Shown one piece after another: positions 25,551 through 37,129 of a DNA stretch of 64,000 bases. Every line of letters begins with the position of its first letter. The first letter of the stretch is position 1. A program made the translations under genes and the position numbers. The stretch is from Chrysoperla carnea (lineage: Eukaryota > Arthropoda > Insecta > Neuroptera > Chrysopidae), in NCBI RefSeq assembly GCF_905475395.1, contig NC_058339.1, positions 14,640,001-14,704,000 on the forward strand, read 5' to 3'. The notes below the pieces were generated by a model. The model had not been told where the DNA came from and did not search any database. It worked only from the letters and a program-made list of their open reading frames with translations.

Positions 25551-25924
25551 ATAGATTAATGATCATGTGAATATTTCACAAAATACACTATTTACTTGTC
25601 ATTACCATATGACTTTAATTTCACTATAAACATAGGTTAACCCATATAATAACCCTTTATTAATTGTTACAAGAAATGTCTTAATTAACCAATTGTATAA
25701 TTGATAAACTAGGCGTAATTTCTCTTACATTATAAAGTAATCAGATGTATGTATTAGAGATGTTCCGAGTTACCGTATCAGTATTCTAATTACAAAAATA
25801 TGCGCAATAAAGAAAAGATCCGTATCTGTCTCTTAAACGTTAAATTGTTACAAGAGAAAAATTCAAATTTTAATATTTAGAAAATTGAACAAAAATAAAT
25901 GAAATTTACAAAATTTTAAAAATC

Positions 25925-26255
25925 CCCGAGAAATTTTTGGAGTACGGAATCCTAAAATCGCACTTGAAATCTAAAAACGCTTTCCATTAAATTTTTCGTT
26001 ACAACCTTATACATACTGAACCGATTTTGAAGATATTCGTCTATTTTTTGGATGTTGCGGGTACAGAATCCTAAACTCGCACTTGAAACATAGCTAAGAA
26101 CACTTTCCATTAAATTATCTTTCAAACGAAATAATAAATATCAAAATCGGTTCAGCCGTTTAGGCGCTACGATGCCTCAGGCAGACACAAGGATACGCAG
26201 ACAGACAGACAGACACGCGATCAAACTTATAACACCCTTTTTTTGGTTCGGGGGG
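25925..26255 (+). repeat. dispersed repeat G, two partial copies in tandem
   Basis: Two units, at about 25929 and 26040, each carry TACGGAATCCTAAA- or TACAGAATCCTAAA-type starts and GCACTTGAAA. The second runs on through GGTTCAGCCGTTTAGGCGC, a (CAGA)n run and AAACTTATAACACCC. Confidence 0.65.
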
Positions 26256-26901
26256 TTAAAAAGAACTAGTGATAAATTGAATTTCCTACAATTAAAGTTT
26301 TTAAATATTAATCGACAAATTCCTAAAATAGGAAAAGGACTTTTCGTCTAAGACTTGCTATCCGCCATTTTTTTTCTATTCACAATTTTTGCCAACCTGT
26401 ATAATTCGAGTGTTAAATTTTACATACAGGACACCCTTCATAAACGATTAATATCGAGACGTTAGTATGTTAATGATATTAAAATATCATATTTATTTAA
26501 TAGAATAATAATAAATAATGACATTTGACCTACAATGCGTAATGAAATATATTACTGTGATCTGAACCCGCATCTGCCCTCTTTTATTATTCGAATATCA
26601 AATAAATAAATAATATTTTGTCTATACTTCGTATTCAATAAATACTTAAGTAAATAATTTACGCAATTTACAAAAAATCTTATTTTTATGCCAACTAAAT
26701 ATTCATTTTTCATTTTTGATATTTCTAGAGTTTTTTCTTTCGACATTTTGAATAATTTGATTGATGTCAATGATGACGCATGAAAGGTGCTTATTAATTC
26801 AATATTTTCAAAAAAGCAACACAAAATTAACGAAGACATTTCAATAGACAATAAAATTTAATGTAATTTAATGCACTAGATGCACCAGGAGAAGAAATTA
26901 A

Positions 26902-27039
26902 ACAGTTCTCGAGTTTCAATTATCTTCACCAATCGAAGCTTTTTCTCGAAACGAAATAAGTGCGGTAATTAAAACACTAAACCCAAAAAAATCACCAGAT
27001 TTTGATCTTTTGAGCTACCAAAAAATGGGATTAATATGA
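26902..27039 (+). pseudogene. jockey-like LINE reverse transcriptase fragment
   Basis: The frame reads SPIEAFSRNEISAVIKTL, then NPKKSPDFDLL, and stops at TGA 27037-27039. This matches the start of the reverse transcriptase domain of jockey-clade LINEs, where a finger helix of the form E(I/V)xxxIKxLxxxKSPGxD precedes the catalytic core. The usual G of KSPG is lost. The upstream frame is closed by TAA, and no YADD box follows. It is a short decayed remnant, followed directly by a different repeat (27045-27193). Confidence 0.6.
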
Positions 27040-27044
27040 TTCGT

Positions 27045-27193
27045 AATATTTTCAATAACACGCAACTACAAAAATATATAATATATTGTATACCAGTGCT
27101 ACTTATTTTGATAACATAGATATCTCTTTTCAATCATCAATACTCTAATAATAGTCGTCCCTGTTCATCAAATGATGGATCTTCGATGAACTC
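27045..27193 (+). repeat. dispersed repeat P
   Basis: Matches the reverse complement of 1-149 closely across the full length. It follows directly after the decayed LINE fragment. Confidence 0.7.
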
Positions 27194-28760
27194 GAGAATA
27201 ATTAAAATTAAAATTTTGTTTTTATATCATTGCCAACCTTATATTTTTATGGTATTGTTATAAACCACAAGATTATCTAAATATTTTAGTTTTTATGACA
27301 CTCTCTAGATTTTTGATATAGAAATATCCAATTGAAAAGGATAACCTATATGACTCATCATGTTTTCAGCCAACTTTGAACGATTAAATAATAATAAAAA
27401 GGCCGATGACCTAGGAATTATTTGCGATTTTTGGAAACTTTGTTAATCAAAAAATGTATTTATAAAGTTTTATTGAAATCCCTTGTATTCAATCCTTGCA
27501 TATCTCTTTAAAGATTGGCTTTTGCATTATTATATATTTTGTTTAAAATGTGTGATTAATGGTCAATTTAAACAAAAGAAGTAATATTTTTTCTATTAGA
27601 CATTACAATTCAGTATTCATGATATGTTAACTAAGAAACTTTTACCACTTTTAAATTAAAAATTAATATTTATGACAAAAAATCAAGGCTACAACAAAGA
27701 ATTTGAAATTAATGTAGGGTAAAAAATTGACATTTTATACCGCTTACTAATCCGGGTAGCATTGAGGTGTGTGTTTATACATGTACAACAAAAAGACTAT
27801 AATATCAAAAAATGAGATCAAATATTTAAAATTGCAACCATATTATGTACAATATAACGATGTAGTGAATGCATTTAATACAGTAAAACCTCTTTAACTT
27901 TAAAACAAAACTTTAAAAACCAAATTTCAGAGTTTTTGAAGTGAAACTTCTTTAGACTGAACTGACAGTCACGCTAAATGGTGAAATCTACACGCTAAAA
28001 TTCAATATGTTACGTGGGTCATAATTATTTAATAATTATAAATTAATTTTAACAATAAGTTTAATAAATGCAGATGACGTTGTTGTAAGTAACTTTTTTT
28101 ATGATTTATTTATATTATAATTTTTATTGAAAGCATTCTTACTGGTACATAACCTATAAGTTTATTTATTTTCTATATAAAAATCGTCATTTTTAATAGG
28201 CAAAGAATTAATTCAATAAAAATTTACAGTAATAAATATGATCATTTTCATTTTTGTTCCAAAATTATTCTTTATTCAATTCGTACGCAGTAAATTAAAT
28301 AATATTTTACGCGCGAAATATTTGACTCATGTGCAGAACCCGTGAGCAAATATCATATCATGGTTGAAATTCAAAAAAAGGGTTACACTTTGTATAAATA
28401 AATTGCGCAAAATTCATGATCGCTTATTAGTCATTGTTTTGAGAAAATTAGAAGGTTCGGGACTTTTTGAACATTCTGTATATACAACTTAACATACTAT
28501 TTGCTGCCGTCCTTTTCAAACCTCTAGCGACAGCCAGTTAAACCATATTAGTAGCGTATAAACTAGTCGCTCACCATACAAGGGAGATTTAGCAAGAGCA
28601 GAGACCTCTGTACATAATACTACTAAAGTCATATAGATATCTGCAATACCGACTACATATGAATTTAAGTTCAAACTGAAATTTTTTTATTTTAAATTAA
28701 ATTCAAATTATAAAAATTCAATAAAATTTAAGAATTCAAAAATTAAAAATCGAATCTTAC

Positions 28761-29447
28761 CTGTATTTCTAACAATAATTCAGTTTTTCTACGTCGAATA
28801 TCAATTAACATCTTTTGTTGTTCAGGAGTCAAATCTGAAAAAATAGATACGGCTTTAAAGACTATTGAATTCGCGAATGACTTTATAATTTTTGGGAAAT
28901 ATAAAAAGTAGAAATCACATTTAAATAACAAAGTAAAAAATTTTTGGTTGAATGTAATTAACTCTTTATAAGAATATTAGCAGTCAAGAAATTGAATGAT
29001 TGCACTAAATAAATTTAAAGGTGGGTATTTAATTTAGAATCTTTCGGAAAATCAACTAATAATAGTTTTTCGAGAACTATTTTCGAAAATGAATAGCATG
29101 ATAAGTCTATGATACTTTTTATAGGTTAATAATATTCATTACAGGCCTAACGATACATTTTGGAATCATGTATTTTGTCTATTCTTAATATTTAGGACAT
29201 ATTATATGGTTTTTAACTAATCATGTCGAAAAACTGAATGTTTTCTTAGAAAAATGGAAATTATTATCTGTTTAAGGATAAACTTTCTACAATAAAACAA
29301 ATGACAGTAAAGGCATTTGACGCCATACGTGACACACAAATGAAATTTAGGTAAACAAATTATAAAAATATTATTTATTTATTAAATACCTGCTGGATTA
29401 AAAGTATCAACGGAATGCGATGAAGATCCCATAGTTGCACTCTCATA
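28761..29447 (-). CDS. step: cytohesin (Arf-GEF) N-terminal exons, partial
   Basis: Two minus-strand exons. Exon A (29447 down to 29390) has a possible start ATG and reads MRVQLWDLHRIPLILFNPA plus one base, then donor G|GTATTT. Exon B (28834 down to 28761, 74 bases) follows acceptor TTTTTTCAG, and ends at ATACAG|GTAAGA. The joined codon gives D, and exon B reads DLTPEQQKMLIDIRRRK, then TELLLEIQ. This matches the conserved start of the cytohesin coiled coil (vertebrate pattern DLT-EER-EL--IRRRK-ELL-EIQ). Cytohesins exchange GDP for GTP on Arf proteins at the plasma membrane; the fly homologue is steppke. The Sec7 and PH exons were not found. Exon A could instead be an internal exon starting at 29450 after TATCAG, though that site has no pyrimidine tract. 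Exon B is firm; exon A is less so. Confidence 0.75.
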
Positions 29448-29864
29448 ATCTGATAACATGTTTTTCATAAAAAAGATTATACAAAAATTTAAAAACTATT
29501 AACACTATTATAGATGTATTTGCCTGGCTGTCATAACAGCCATTTTGACATTACACAGTACGCATGCGTCAAATTAAAAAACTTTAAATTATGGGGTCAT
29601 TTAATTTTTGTCAGAAAACACTCGTACAAGATTGTCTTTTTCATGTAATTACTAATTAATTAACATAAACAATTATCTCATTAAGCAAAATCAACTTGTA
29701 TCAAATATGTTTTCTATGTACTTTTCTCTCAATCTGTACTTTCTCAATTTAACGGCTGTTAATCGCATTTAAAATAATGGATTACCTATACAGGGATTTC
29801 GTATCTAAAATCTTTCAACCCTTAAAAATTTCCAATGCTGTAACAGATTATTTTAAAAATGCAA

Positions 29865-29908
29865 TCGAATTGAGAATTTCTTCCTTTTTTATTTGAAGTC
29901 GGTTAAAA
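29865..29908 (+). repeat. tail fragment of the AACCGACTTC repeat
   Basis: CGAATTGAGAATTTCTTCC, then a T-rich stretch and TTTGAAGTCGGTTAAAAA, matches the right end of the element at 12452-13063. No other part of the element is visible here. Confidence 0.5.
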
Positions 29909-29910
29909 AT

Positions 29911-32900
29911 GAACAGCAATTCTTGGGACTCTCAATAGTTAAAGTATAGAATGTAGAGATAAGGAACACAATCTCATATGGCTGAATCAAAAATTGTCCA
30001 CAAAATAGCATTAAATAAAGGGGCTATAATGGCGCTAGTGTAACAAAAGATATGTATATCATGGACAAAGGAAAAGAAGGGACGGACCCACGAACTGTAA
30101 TAGACCTTTTTCACTTTCCTTTTCTCTACATTCCATAAGTTAAAAAATATGAAAAGGACACAAACGGAATACAAAAGAGAAAGCTCACAGCAGATGAATC
30201 TGCTGAAAATATTACTTCTTCATTATCTGGTCGTAAATATTTAGAATGCCAGTATATCTAGAAATCATTAATCATAGACACACTTGTGGTTGAAGTTAAA
30301 AAGAGAGGATAATAGTACAGCAATTTTTACAGTAAATTTTCGTTTTTAAGCAATTTGATCAATTCAGTTATTTAGAAAAGTGCTTTTTTGATTAGTGTAT
30401 CCATTTACGTTCTTATTTAACAGAGACTCGAGCCGGAGCACTGTCTCAAAGAGCCAACAGATTTACAGATTCTAAGATGTGAAGAACTAAAAACAGGTCT
30501 TTATTGATAGATTATGGATTTTTATTACGGGGGGAGCTAAATTTTGAAACTAATTACGGACACAAAAATTCTTAATCGGCTTCTGCAATTCACAAAAATG
30601 ATTGTAGTTTTAAGGCATTTAGAAATTAAAAAAAGTGATTTTTTTTAAACAAATACAAATTTTTAATTAAATAAATTTTTCAACAATTATATTTTACAAG
30701 GCAATGAATTTACAAAAACAAAAAAAGAAAAAACTAAATAAAATTAACAAAACTCTTTAATGGTAACATAAATTTGTAAATTTATTTCGTAAAAAAATAA
30801 TAAATTGGAATATATTTGAATTCCCTATATACTAATACTATAAATTATCACTGTAATAATTTTCCATACTAAATAAGGAAAATATATTCTATATCTATTA
30901 ATGTAAGCACTACAGTGCGCTTACGACTATCAAATTTTCACTATGTAAGTACGTGTTCATACAGTTTTACAAAATATGTCAAGATTAAGTTTAATTTTAT
31001 TTTAAATCACATATTTTTCGCCGACACAATATAATCCATGAGCAATATTATGATGGAAGTTTCTCTAATAGAGAAATCTAGAAATTTAAAAATTATACAC
31101 AACTCTCGGAAATCGAATTCAAAGCTGTTGTGATTGTATCGAATGTTTTATGAATTTAGAATGAATAATTCTGAAATCATTGTTCATCGAATTTTTTAGA
31201 ATATTCAATTATTTTCGTAGTATCAAAACATACTAAAGTCATCCTTACTGGTAAACATGTTATAGTAAAATCTCGAAAGCTTTGACACATCAGATATTCG
31301 AAAATACCATTTCCTCTCTATTTTTACGATAAATATTTAGAGACAAATGGGAATACCGTTTGTCGTTTGATTTGAATTGATAGTCTAGTATTTTTCCGCC
31401 AATTTTATAATAAATATGCAAATTCCTATAAAAAAAATGGAAGAAATTTTTATTATTACTAAGTTTAATTTTACCAATTCTGCAAATATGAATTTATTAA
31501 AAAATTTTTTATAATTATTGTGTAAATGTTTAGTATTATTGAAATTTGAATGCTAAATGTTAATAACCTTGGGGAAACTTTAGACAAGGGTGTCTGGAAA
31601 TAATACGTTTTTACAAATTAATTATGTTTATAAATTAATAGTGGAATTTACAAATTAATATTTGTCCATTGCGGATGTTAATAAAATGCATTTTTTTCGA
31701 ATAATATGATAACCCACCGCGATAGTTTGATTTTCAAGCGCGATGTGGAAATAATAAAGTGGTTAATTTTCACACTAGTTAATGAAAATGTAGGGTCATT
31801 TATTTCTACGCATGAGTGGAAACATTTCACGTTTTCCATTACCGTGGAGATATTATGAAAAAGAAATTTTATAGCACGTGTGGAAAATGAAGAAAATCTG
31901 ACGTGCTTGATTAGGGTGTTTCACTAATGAAAACAAGATATCCCTCTCAAATATCATATTTAAAGAATTTTAATGCAATTTGATCGACAAAATTAATATT
32001 ATTTTAGAGGGTATCAAGGGCACAAAATATTTGAGTAAAATGCATTAACTTAACATGTAATATTTTATAAATCTAGAATATTGTGATGTTGAGCAAATAG
32101 GCAAGAAACTACCCTTTTCTTTAATTGTACTATTTTCCCATTTTCGATCTGAAAACTTTATTTTTATGTTAATTAATATAAACCACATTATGTTAAGCTG
32201 TAGAATATTTCAAATAGCCCATGACCTAAAAATTATACTTTTATTAACATCTAAATATCGAACATTTTTATCATACCGTACATATTTTAAATAAACAATG
32301 AATATAAATAAAACTATGTTTTACAACGGAGTCTTTTCAAAATGTTAAAAAAAAATTTCGTAGGTACATATGGTTTGCCAAGAAATTTCAAAAATCGAAA
32401 CGAATTTATCTATCAATTACATAGTGCGGCTATTTATTAATAATAATTTATTTAGAATAAACACGGATGTAGTCTAAAAAGCTCATAAGTAGATCCGCCC
32501 CTGCGAAGGCTGCGATAACTTCACACCTAATATAACTTCACAATGTTTTTGATTAGTAATTTTTGGCAATACAAGTAAAATTTTATTAATTTTGGCAGTA
32601 TAAAAGTAGGTTTTATTTATAGCAATAAAATAACTAAAAAACTATTATCTTTATCATTTGCATATATTGTGTTAACATATAAAACAAATACCTTGTGTTT
32701 TATTTATAAGTGGATAATTTTGCAAAACATAGTTTTACTTTTATAGAACTTCTCGATTTCAGTTTTGAATAATGTAATATTTTTTACATTCTGAAAAGTT
32801 AACTGAATATTATTTTTGTTACATTATTTAAATATTTATTAAGTCGGAATGGTGATTATAGACATATATTTATATAAGTAATTTTTTTTTTAAATTAATA

Positions 32901-34430
32901 TAAAAGCAAAACTAAACTCAAATCCAAAATGGTTTAAGTAAAGCCGTGAAATTATTTCTTTAAATATAAAGATTTCAAATTGACGGCGAATTTCTATTCA
33001 ACATAATGTCATAATATGTTTAAGTAAGAAAATGAATTTTCTGTTCACTTTGCTATTAGTTTATAATACGCGGATGATTTATCTTAAATAAATTTATAAT
33101 AAATTATAAAAAATAAAATAACGAATTTAATTAATAAATAATAAAATAATTAATCGGAGGCCGATAAAGGTCCAAAAAAAGGGTATTATAAATGACAATA
33201 AATACTTGAAACAGGTACATAAACTTGAATTCCATCGAAATTTACATCAAGAATAAAGATAAAGAAAATAGGATTTTGAAGAAATAAAACTTCTAGTTTA
33301 CTTTGCTTAGTCCACTATTGTTTTTTTTTTTTAGCGAACTAAGCAAAGTAAATTCTTTTATTTCTTCAAAATCCTAATTTTAGAGTTCCACAAAGTAAAG
33401 CTCTCTACAATTATTCCAGAAAATAATTTTAAATAACGTTATTCAAAATTATAACCGTAAAATTTTATCACCTTTCTATGTGTCTGAAATTATCGCTTGC
33501 CTGGCTTAAACCTTTACTTGCCTCTGGTTCTGATTATGATGAAAAAAGTGAAGAGGTGTTTGAACATGACTTTTACATTACTAAGCGCAAATTATACCCA
33601 TAACCAAAATCTTAAATTAAGAAAATATAGTAGCGGTGGGCATTTTAACTGAGATTGGTAGCTCTTGTGCATAAATTGTACCCTATTGATTGTATGATAT
33701 AATATAAACATTATACTTTGGCTTAAATAATGGAATGCAAATGGCACAATATATTATGTTTGAAAAATAGGACGAGATACAACAAGAACATTTAAGCGAA
33801 CTGATCCGAATGAAGATATCAGGTTTTGGTGGTATATTATTTATATTTCAAAATTTCCTAACGTTATGATCAATGTTTGCTGATGGCAACACTATCTTGG
33901 ACATTCACTACATCATTGCAAACATATTGTTTATTTACATTTTTTGACAAATTATTATCATTATATTGATACGTTCGGAATAATTTCGTGATTGTTTAGG
34001 AAAGCTTGATGTTGCTTCCTGCAAGAAGGCAGAAAAAAACCTAATTCGCTATAAGTAATATCTTCATTCGATTTATGAGAACCGCTTTTATATTCTTATC
34101 GTCTTTCGTCCTTTATCATTTACAAATCAATTAAATAAATTAATTTAATTAAACATACAAGTGGTCAGGTACTAGTTTTTTATATACAAGTTATATTTTG
34201 AAACTATCAGAATTATAATTTAAAGACTATTATTATATAATAAATATGATAATAAATGTGTCGTTATTAAATTCAGTTTTTGTTGCGATGTTGTGGCAAA
34301 AAATTGAATTAAACAATAATTTTTCGTTTCTTAGTTAATTAAAAAAAATTAATCGTGATTTATATCAAAATATTATGCTGTATAAGTTGTGTGATGTTTC
34401 ATATTATGATATATCATCAAATTAGAATAT
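29911..34430. other. no gene seen
   Basis: About 4.5 kb on the 5' side of the cytohesin exons. It may hold its promoter or first intron. Nothing beyond the hairpin at 33271 is recognisable. Confidence 0.45.
33271..33374. repeat. hairpin, about 40-base arms
   Basis: GGATTTTGAAGAAATAAAA and TTTACTTTGCTTAGT at 33271-33311 are mirrored at 33338-33374, around a T-rich loop. The left arm has four extra bases. Confidence 0.6.
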
Positions 34431-34454
34431 TTTATTGAGAATATTTCTTTTAGG

Positions 34455-34644
34455 TGATCGACCAAGTGTAGTTTCAATGAGTCATTTCACTCACGGCTTT
34501 GGCCCCAATAGAGATTGTTACAGATGTAGCGTCTGTCTCAAGTTTGTTTTAGTTGACAGATATTCAAAAACATGTAATCGATGTGTGATCGACCGCAATG
34601 ATAGTGGAGGGAGGGAGAGTGTATTAATTAATCCGCAACGCTAA
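34455..34644 (+). CDS. possible terminal exon, small cysteine-rich protein
   Basis: After a good acceptor (TATTTCTTTTAG, ending at 34454) the frame stays open for 62 codons to TAA at 34642-34644. It contains NRDCYRCSVCLKFVLVDRYS and then KTCNRCVIDR, a C-x2-C-x2-C...C-x2-C pattern that could bind zinc. GC content is clearly above the surrounding DNA and the two other frames are broken by stops, both consistent with coding. I do not recognise the family and found no upstream exon. A unit from an unrecognised transposon, or a non-coding exon, is also possible. Confidence 0.35.
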
Positions 34645-35521
34645 AAATGTTGGTTCTGTCTCATTTCTGAATGGCTGAAAATCTGGCCATATGAAGAAGT
34701 AAGTCTAAAAATCACAGAAAACATATCTTCCGCAATGTAGGTGGGAGTGTTTAGTCAGGCCCCAATCAGAAAAATTATAGTTTATTAAGCCGCTATTTTT
34801 TTACTAACAACTTTGCAATATATTTAACTTATTAACATTTAAAGTTGTAAATTAGTAAATATATTTGTGATTAACTGAACTTCTATCTAAAATTTTTAAA
34901 TAATTTATTCTATTTCATTTCATTTCGTATGGGGACGTAAATTTTATAATAATTGTGCAATAATATATTACTATGAGGTACACTTATTATATTTTACGTT
35001 GACGCAGTAGCCAATAAATCAATTTGTCTATGGTTTTTATGAATCAGCTTTTTATGAATACATAAATCATAAACTTATTACTTAAATGGATTATAATAAA
35101 AATAAACAATATTTTTAGAATTGAATAATATCATTCTTTTTCTTGGGTATTTATTTTATTTAATTTAAATCGCGATATCTAACTACCCGTTGAAGGAGAT
35201 GAACGTGCAAGATAATCAAATTTGATGAGATTTTAAAATTAGTCAGAGAACTATAAGATATTATATCTCTATTTTTTATTAATTTAAATAGTTATTTAAT
35301 TCAATTTTCTGTCATCAAAGATTTTCCCTTCCGTTTAATAATCTTATTCTTACCAGGAAGTGAAATAAAGTTTTTGTTCCAAAATTTCTATTTTCTAAGA
35401 ATAATTTATATAATAAATTAGCTTGGAAAAAATTTCCATTAGATTAAAGCAAACTATTGCCTTTACTATAATAGAAAATAGAAAAAAGAGATAGACGTTC
35501 GTTATTCAATAATTTAGTAAA

Positions 35522-36604
35522 TTAGAAATAACTTCCCGATTGTTCATAAACCTTTGGACAAAATTGTTCTGCTATTAAACCATACGGTTGTTTTGAACCT
35601 ATTGTAATTTTTTTCTCATGACTAAATTTATTCCAAACATGTATCACTTTTGATTTATGCAGAAGTTTCATTATTTCTTCAGATGCAGTTTCATTAAAAA
35701 ATGCTTTCCAATTTTTCCAATTAATTGTATAGAACGCACTTTCTGGAAAAACTTGAAAATTTTTACAATTTTCTCGGGTCATTTTAATTGTTACATCTGC
35801 ATTACAATGTCTTCTTAACACGCGTGTAATAACACCTGGACCATTTGCTCCCCATTCTCTTGGTTTGTAGTTAGAACTCAAATCTAGTAAACATTGTTCA
35901 GCTAACTGATGACCCATACCATCTTTATCAAAATTTATTATACCAGCAGCAATATCTGTATCATCCTCGGCTCCCGCATAATTTTGTGGAATTTTTTCTA
36001 ACTGCGTAATCACTACAACGTCCAAATCTAAATATGTTCCACCGTATTTCCATAAAGTTAAGTATCTCAAAAAATCACTGGTATGCGATTGTGCGTAAAT
36101 TGAATAATGCAATACTTTACTTTGATATAATTTTTCTAAAAGCGTATTTTTCGTATAATTTGGTAAACTAATATGTCGAAAAAAAATGTTTCGATAAGAT
36201 AATAATGATTGAATTATTCGATCATTTGTTGAATCACCGCTAACGTTTAATGTAGTCGCTGCCACCATAAGTACATAAATATCAGAATTTGGATTCATTT
36301 TTGCTGCTGATTCAACAGCACACGCTTGTCGTGAATTTAATACAATTTTACCCGCTAAACGACTGTTACATGATGTTTCGATAAAAAATATTGGTGGTCG
36401 ATTATTTGGTAATATGTCAGACATTTCTGGTAAAATATCCGGTGGCACTGGTTCAGTCAATTCTTCATCAAAACACCAAATATCTGGCGAGGGATTTGAT
36501 GAAAATAATAATTTTTTGTCTATAACCCATATTGAAAAGAATGCAAGACAAAATATACAAAATAATATTCGTAGTATTCTTTTCCCATTGAAGTTCATCT
36601 TCAT
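35522..36604 (-). CDS. alpha-1,4-glycosyltransferase, A4GALT/Gb3-synthase-like
   Basis: Single-exon reading frame of 360 residues, start MKMNFNGKR in the context ACAAAATGA. A short cytoplasmic tail is followed by one membrane segment (about 10-28) and a lumenal domain, the type II layout of Golgi glycosyltransferases. The donor-sugar region reads SDFLRYLTLWKYGGTYLDLD, with the metal-binding DXD at D193-D195. The C-terminal half has WGANGPGVITRVLRRHC (251-267), as in the alpha-1,4-glycosyltransferase conserved region that follows the DXD (Gly_transf_sug) domain. Length matches the family (about 350-390). Insect members act on glycosphingolipids and may transfer GalNAc rather than Gal, so the sugar is uncertain. 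No in-frame stop or missing core residue is seen. Its closest neighbour is the possible small exon at 34455-34644, on the other strand. The antisense frame at 36414-36665 is a shadow. Confidence 0.93.
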   Translation of the reverse strand: MKMNFNGKRILRILFCIFCLAFFSIWVIDKKLLFSSNPSPDIWCFDEELTEPVPPDILPEMSDILPNNRPPIFFIETSCNSRLAGKIVLNSRQACAVESAAKMNPNSDIYVLMVAATTLNVSGDSTNDRIIQSLLSYRNIFFRHISLPNYTKNTLLEKLYQSKVLHYSIYAQSHTSDFLRYLTLWKYGGTYLDLDVVVITQLEKIPQNYAGAEDDTDIAAGIINFDKDGMGHQLAEQCLLDLSSNYKPREWGANGPGVITRVLRRHCNADVTIKMTRENCKNFQVFPESAFYTINWKNWKAFFNETASEEIMKLLHKSKVIHVWNKFSHEKKITIGSKQPYGLIAEQFCPKVYEQSGSYF

Positions 36605-36934
36605 TTTGTTTACGTATAAATCTTTGGTTTTGGTTTTTTATCACATTTTGGTTCTTTTTTTTTAAATAATATTTTTTCTATTATTTTCTTTGATTATTCC
36701 ATTTTCTGTAAAAGAACATAGTATTAATTTTTATAATTAGTTCCAAGAAAATACTATTGAAGGCATAATAACGGATTAATGTCAAATTCTACGCCCAGCC
36801 TAAATCGCTAATGATAGAAGTTTGAAATTTAGAGAAAATATTGATTTTATATAGTAGATGTCACATAAGAAGGGATTTTTCGAAATTCATCCCCTAAAAA
36901 GGTGAAATAGGGGATTAAAGGCAAAGATTTCACT

Positions 36935-37120
36935 ACTTAACTGATTTTAAAAATTCGTTCACCTATAGAATGCTACATTATCATTATGGGCTATATTTTA
37001 TTTTCAAAAAAATTAAGGTTCCGCACCAAAAGTAAAAACCCAATAAATAGTGAAACCGTCATTTTTGAATTCACTACTAAACCGATTTTAAAAATTCTTT
37101 CACCTTTAGAATGCTGCCTC
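36935..37120 (+). repeat. dispersed repeat N, two units
   Basis: TTTTAAAAATTCGTTCACCT with GAATGCTACATTATC near 36950, and again CCGATTTTAAAAATTCTTTC with AGAATGCTGC near 37081. It is upstream of the glycosyltransferase on its 5' side. Confidence 0.5.
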
Positions 37121-37129
37121 AATCGCGCT

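Noticed and set aside
27881..27990. TACAGTAAAACCTCTTTAAC as a pogo-like end
   Set aside because: Suggestive, but no opposite end and little further similarity.
36414..36665. 83-codon plus-strand frame
   Set aside because: It is antisense to the N-terminal part of the glycosyltransferase gene; a shadow frame.
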